The notes beneath the pieces were generated by a model. That model saw only the letters and a list, made by a program, of their open reading frames with translations, had not been told where the DNA came from and made no database searches. 64,000 bases of DNA from Shimia sp. CNT1-13L.2 (GTDB taxonomy: Bacteria > Pseudomonadota > Alphaproteobacteria > Rhodobacterales > Rhodobacteraceae). The stretch spans positions 1 through 64,000 of the forward strand of contig NZ_JANDJO010000001.1 in NCBI RefSeq assembly GCF_024331145.1, in the 5' to 3' direction. Position 1 is the first letter of the stretch; every line of letters starts with the position of its first letter. The position numbers and the translations under genes are program-made. Below are positions 63,342-64,000 of this stretch, piece by piece.

Positions 63342-64000
63342 TCAGACCAGATCGCCGGCCAATGCCTTCTCGATCAGCGCGATGGTCTCGTTCACGCCAT
63401 AAAGCGCGATAAAGCCACCGAAACGCGGCCCCTGCGACGCGCCCAAAAGCACTTCGTAAATCGCCGAGAACCACGCACGCAGCGGTTCGAACTCGTTGGT
63501 CTTGCCAATCGCAAAGACCACGGATTGCAGGAACTCCTCGCTGTCGAAATCGGCCTCGGGCAGGGCATCATCGTTGCCCATCATCGCGTTCTTGGCCGCA
63601 ATCGCCGCCAGCGCCGCCTCTTCCGATTTCAACGCATCCGCCAGTTCCTGAAGCGCCTTGCGCTCCTGATCGGTCGGCGCGCGATACACCTTCGCGGGCT
63701 TCACGAAATCATGGAAATACCGCACGGCAAAACCCGCCGCCGCATCCAGACCCGGATGGGTTTCAGCGGTCGCATCCGGCGCATACTTGTTGATAAAGCC
63801 CCAAAGGGTTTCCTTGTCCTCGGCATTCGACACGCTGGCGATATTCAGCAGCATCGAGAACGGCACCACCATGTCCGACTGCGGAACATCACCGCCGTGG
63901 ATATGCCACACCGGGTTGTTCAGCTGCCCCTTGATGTCCTGCCCGTGATAGGCCCGCAGCTGCTGGTGGTATTCGTCCACCGCCTTTGGGATCACGTCGA
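63342..64000 (-). CDS. lysK: Lysyl-tRNA synthetase, class I (C-terminal part, truncated by window end)
   Basis: The visible 219 residues are the C-terminal part of a class I (archaeal-type) lysyl-tRNA synthetase, as used by many alphaproteobacteria. 'PKAVDEYHQQLRAYHGQDIKGQLNNPVWHIH' is the start of the C-terminal region, and the protein ends 'QGPRFGGFIALYGVNETIALIEKAL'. The catalytic Rossmann domain and KMSKS-like motif lie beyond the window. The frame is open to base 64000, so this is not a start. The enzyme charges tRNA-Lys in the cytoplasm. Confidence 0.92.
   Translation of the reverse strand, partial: DVIPKAVDEYHQQLRAYHGQDIKGQLNNPVWHIHGGDVPQSDMVVPFSMLLNIASVSNAEDKETLWGFINKYAPDATAETHPGLDAAAGFAVRYFHDFVKPAKVYRAPTDQERKALQELADALKSEEAALAAIAAKNAMMGNDDALPEADFDSEEFLQSVVFAIGKTNEFEPLRAWFSAIYEVLLGASQGPRFGGFIALYGVNETIALIEKALAGDLV

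Overview
The window is a chromosomal segment of a Rhodobacteraceae (Roseobacter-group) alphaproteobacterium. This rests on high-GC coding sequence with strong third-position G/C bias, a GcrA cell-cycle regulator, a class I lysyl-tRNA synthetase, an NDUFS4-like complex I accessory subunit, and an alternative (carboxyspermidine-type) polyamine cluster. No rRNA, tRNA, CRISPR array, integrase or transposase was seen. The only strongly base-composition-discordant gene is the AT-rich DUF4917/SIR2-like gene at 9548-10612.

Layout. 1-6000: the 3' two kilobases-plus of a giant secreted RTX/cadherin-like protein built on an exact 1,590-bp super-repeat. 6.1-13.7 kb: NDUFS4-like subunit, DUF1353 protein, uvrB, the DUF4917 islet, a formate/nitrite-type channel, an aminoacyl-tRNA deacylase and a HugZ-like protein. 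13.7-19.3 kb: sugar isomerase-like protein, rhodanese, tandem UspA, small periplasmic/outer-membrane proteins and a LysR regulator. 19.3-25.5 kb: a degenerate DgoK-like protein coupled to a low-molecular-weight phosphatase, CobB sirtuin, a copper chaperone pair, rpmB, and a meaB-hydrolase operon. 25.5-32.6 kb: hrpB, Nudix, pitA behind a three-unit Pho box, gnd and a ketopantoate-reductase-like gene. 32.8-41.8 kb: argD-argF, DMT and ABC-2 transporters, gcrA, tyrA-like, a Bcr/CflA efflux pump and AsmA. 42.1-47.3 kb: speA, carboxy(nor)spermidine dehydrogenase, nspC-type decarboxylase and speB, which together take arginine to spermidine. 47.4-54.6 kb: AbrB-type permease, an iorAB-type molybdenum aldehyde/hydroxylating enzyme, and an AraC regulator followed by two NAD(P)-dependent reductases. 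54.7-64 kb: copA-cueR, photolyase, gap with a 47-residue membrane peptide, a virion-spike-like beta-helix protein, a DUF4864 protein and the end of lysK.

Regulatory reading gives the most novel material. (1) An 11-bp phased direct-repeat motif (ATACCGWCGYR) recurs upstream of three unrelated genes. (2) A TTGGCRCNAT pair spaced exactly 21 bp lies both upstream of the iorAB-like operon and upstream of the reductase pair, which predicts an AraC regulon. (3) A 70-bp run of three abutting perfect palindromes sits inside the spermidine operon. (4) A 140-bp nested inverted-repeat element lies at 48.5-48.66 kb. (5) A hairpin buries the ribosome-binding site of the spike-like gene. (6) A reversed three-unit Pho box precedes pitA, and a textbook 19-bp-spacer CueR promoter precedes copA. 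All functional statements are inferred from sequence; no searches could be run.
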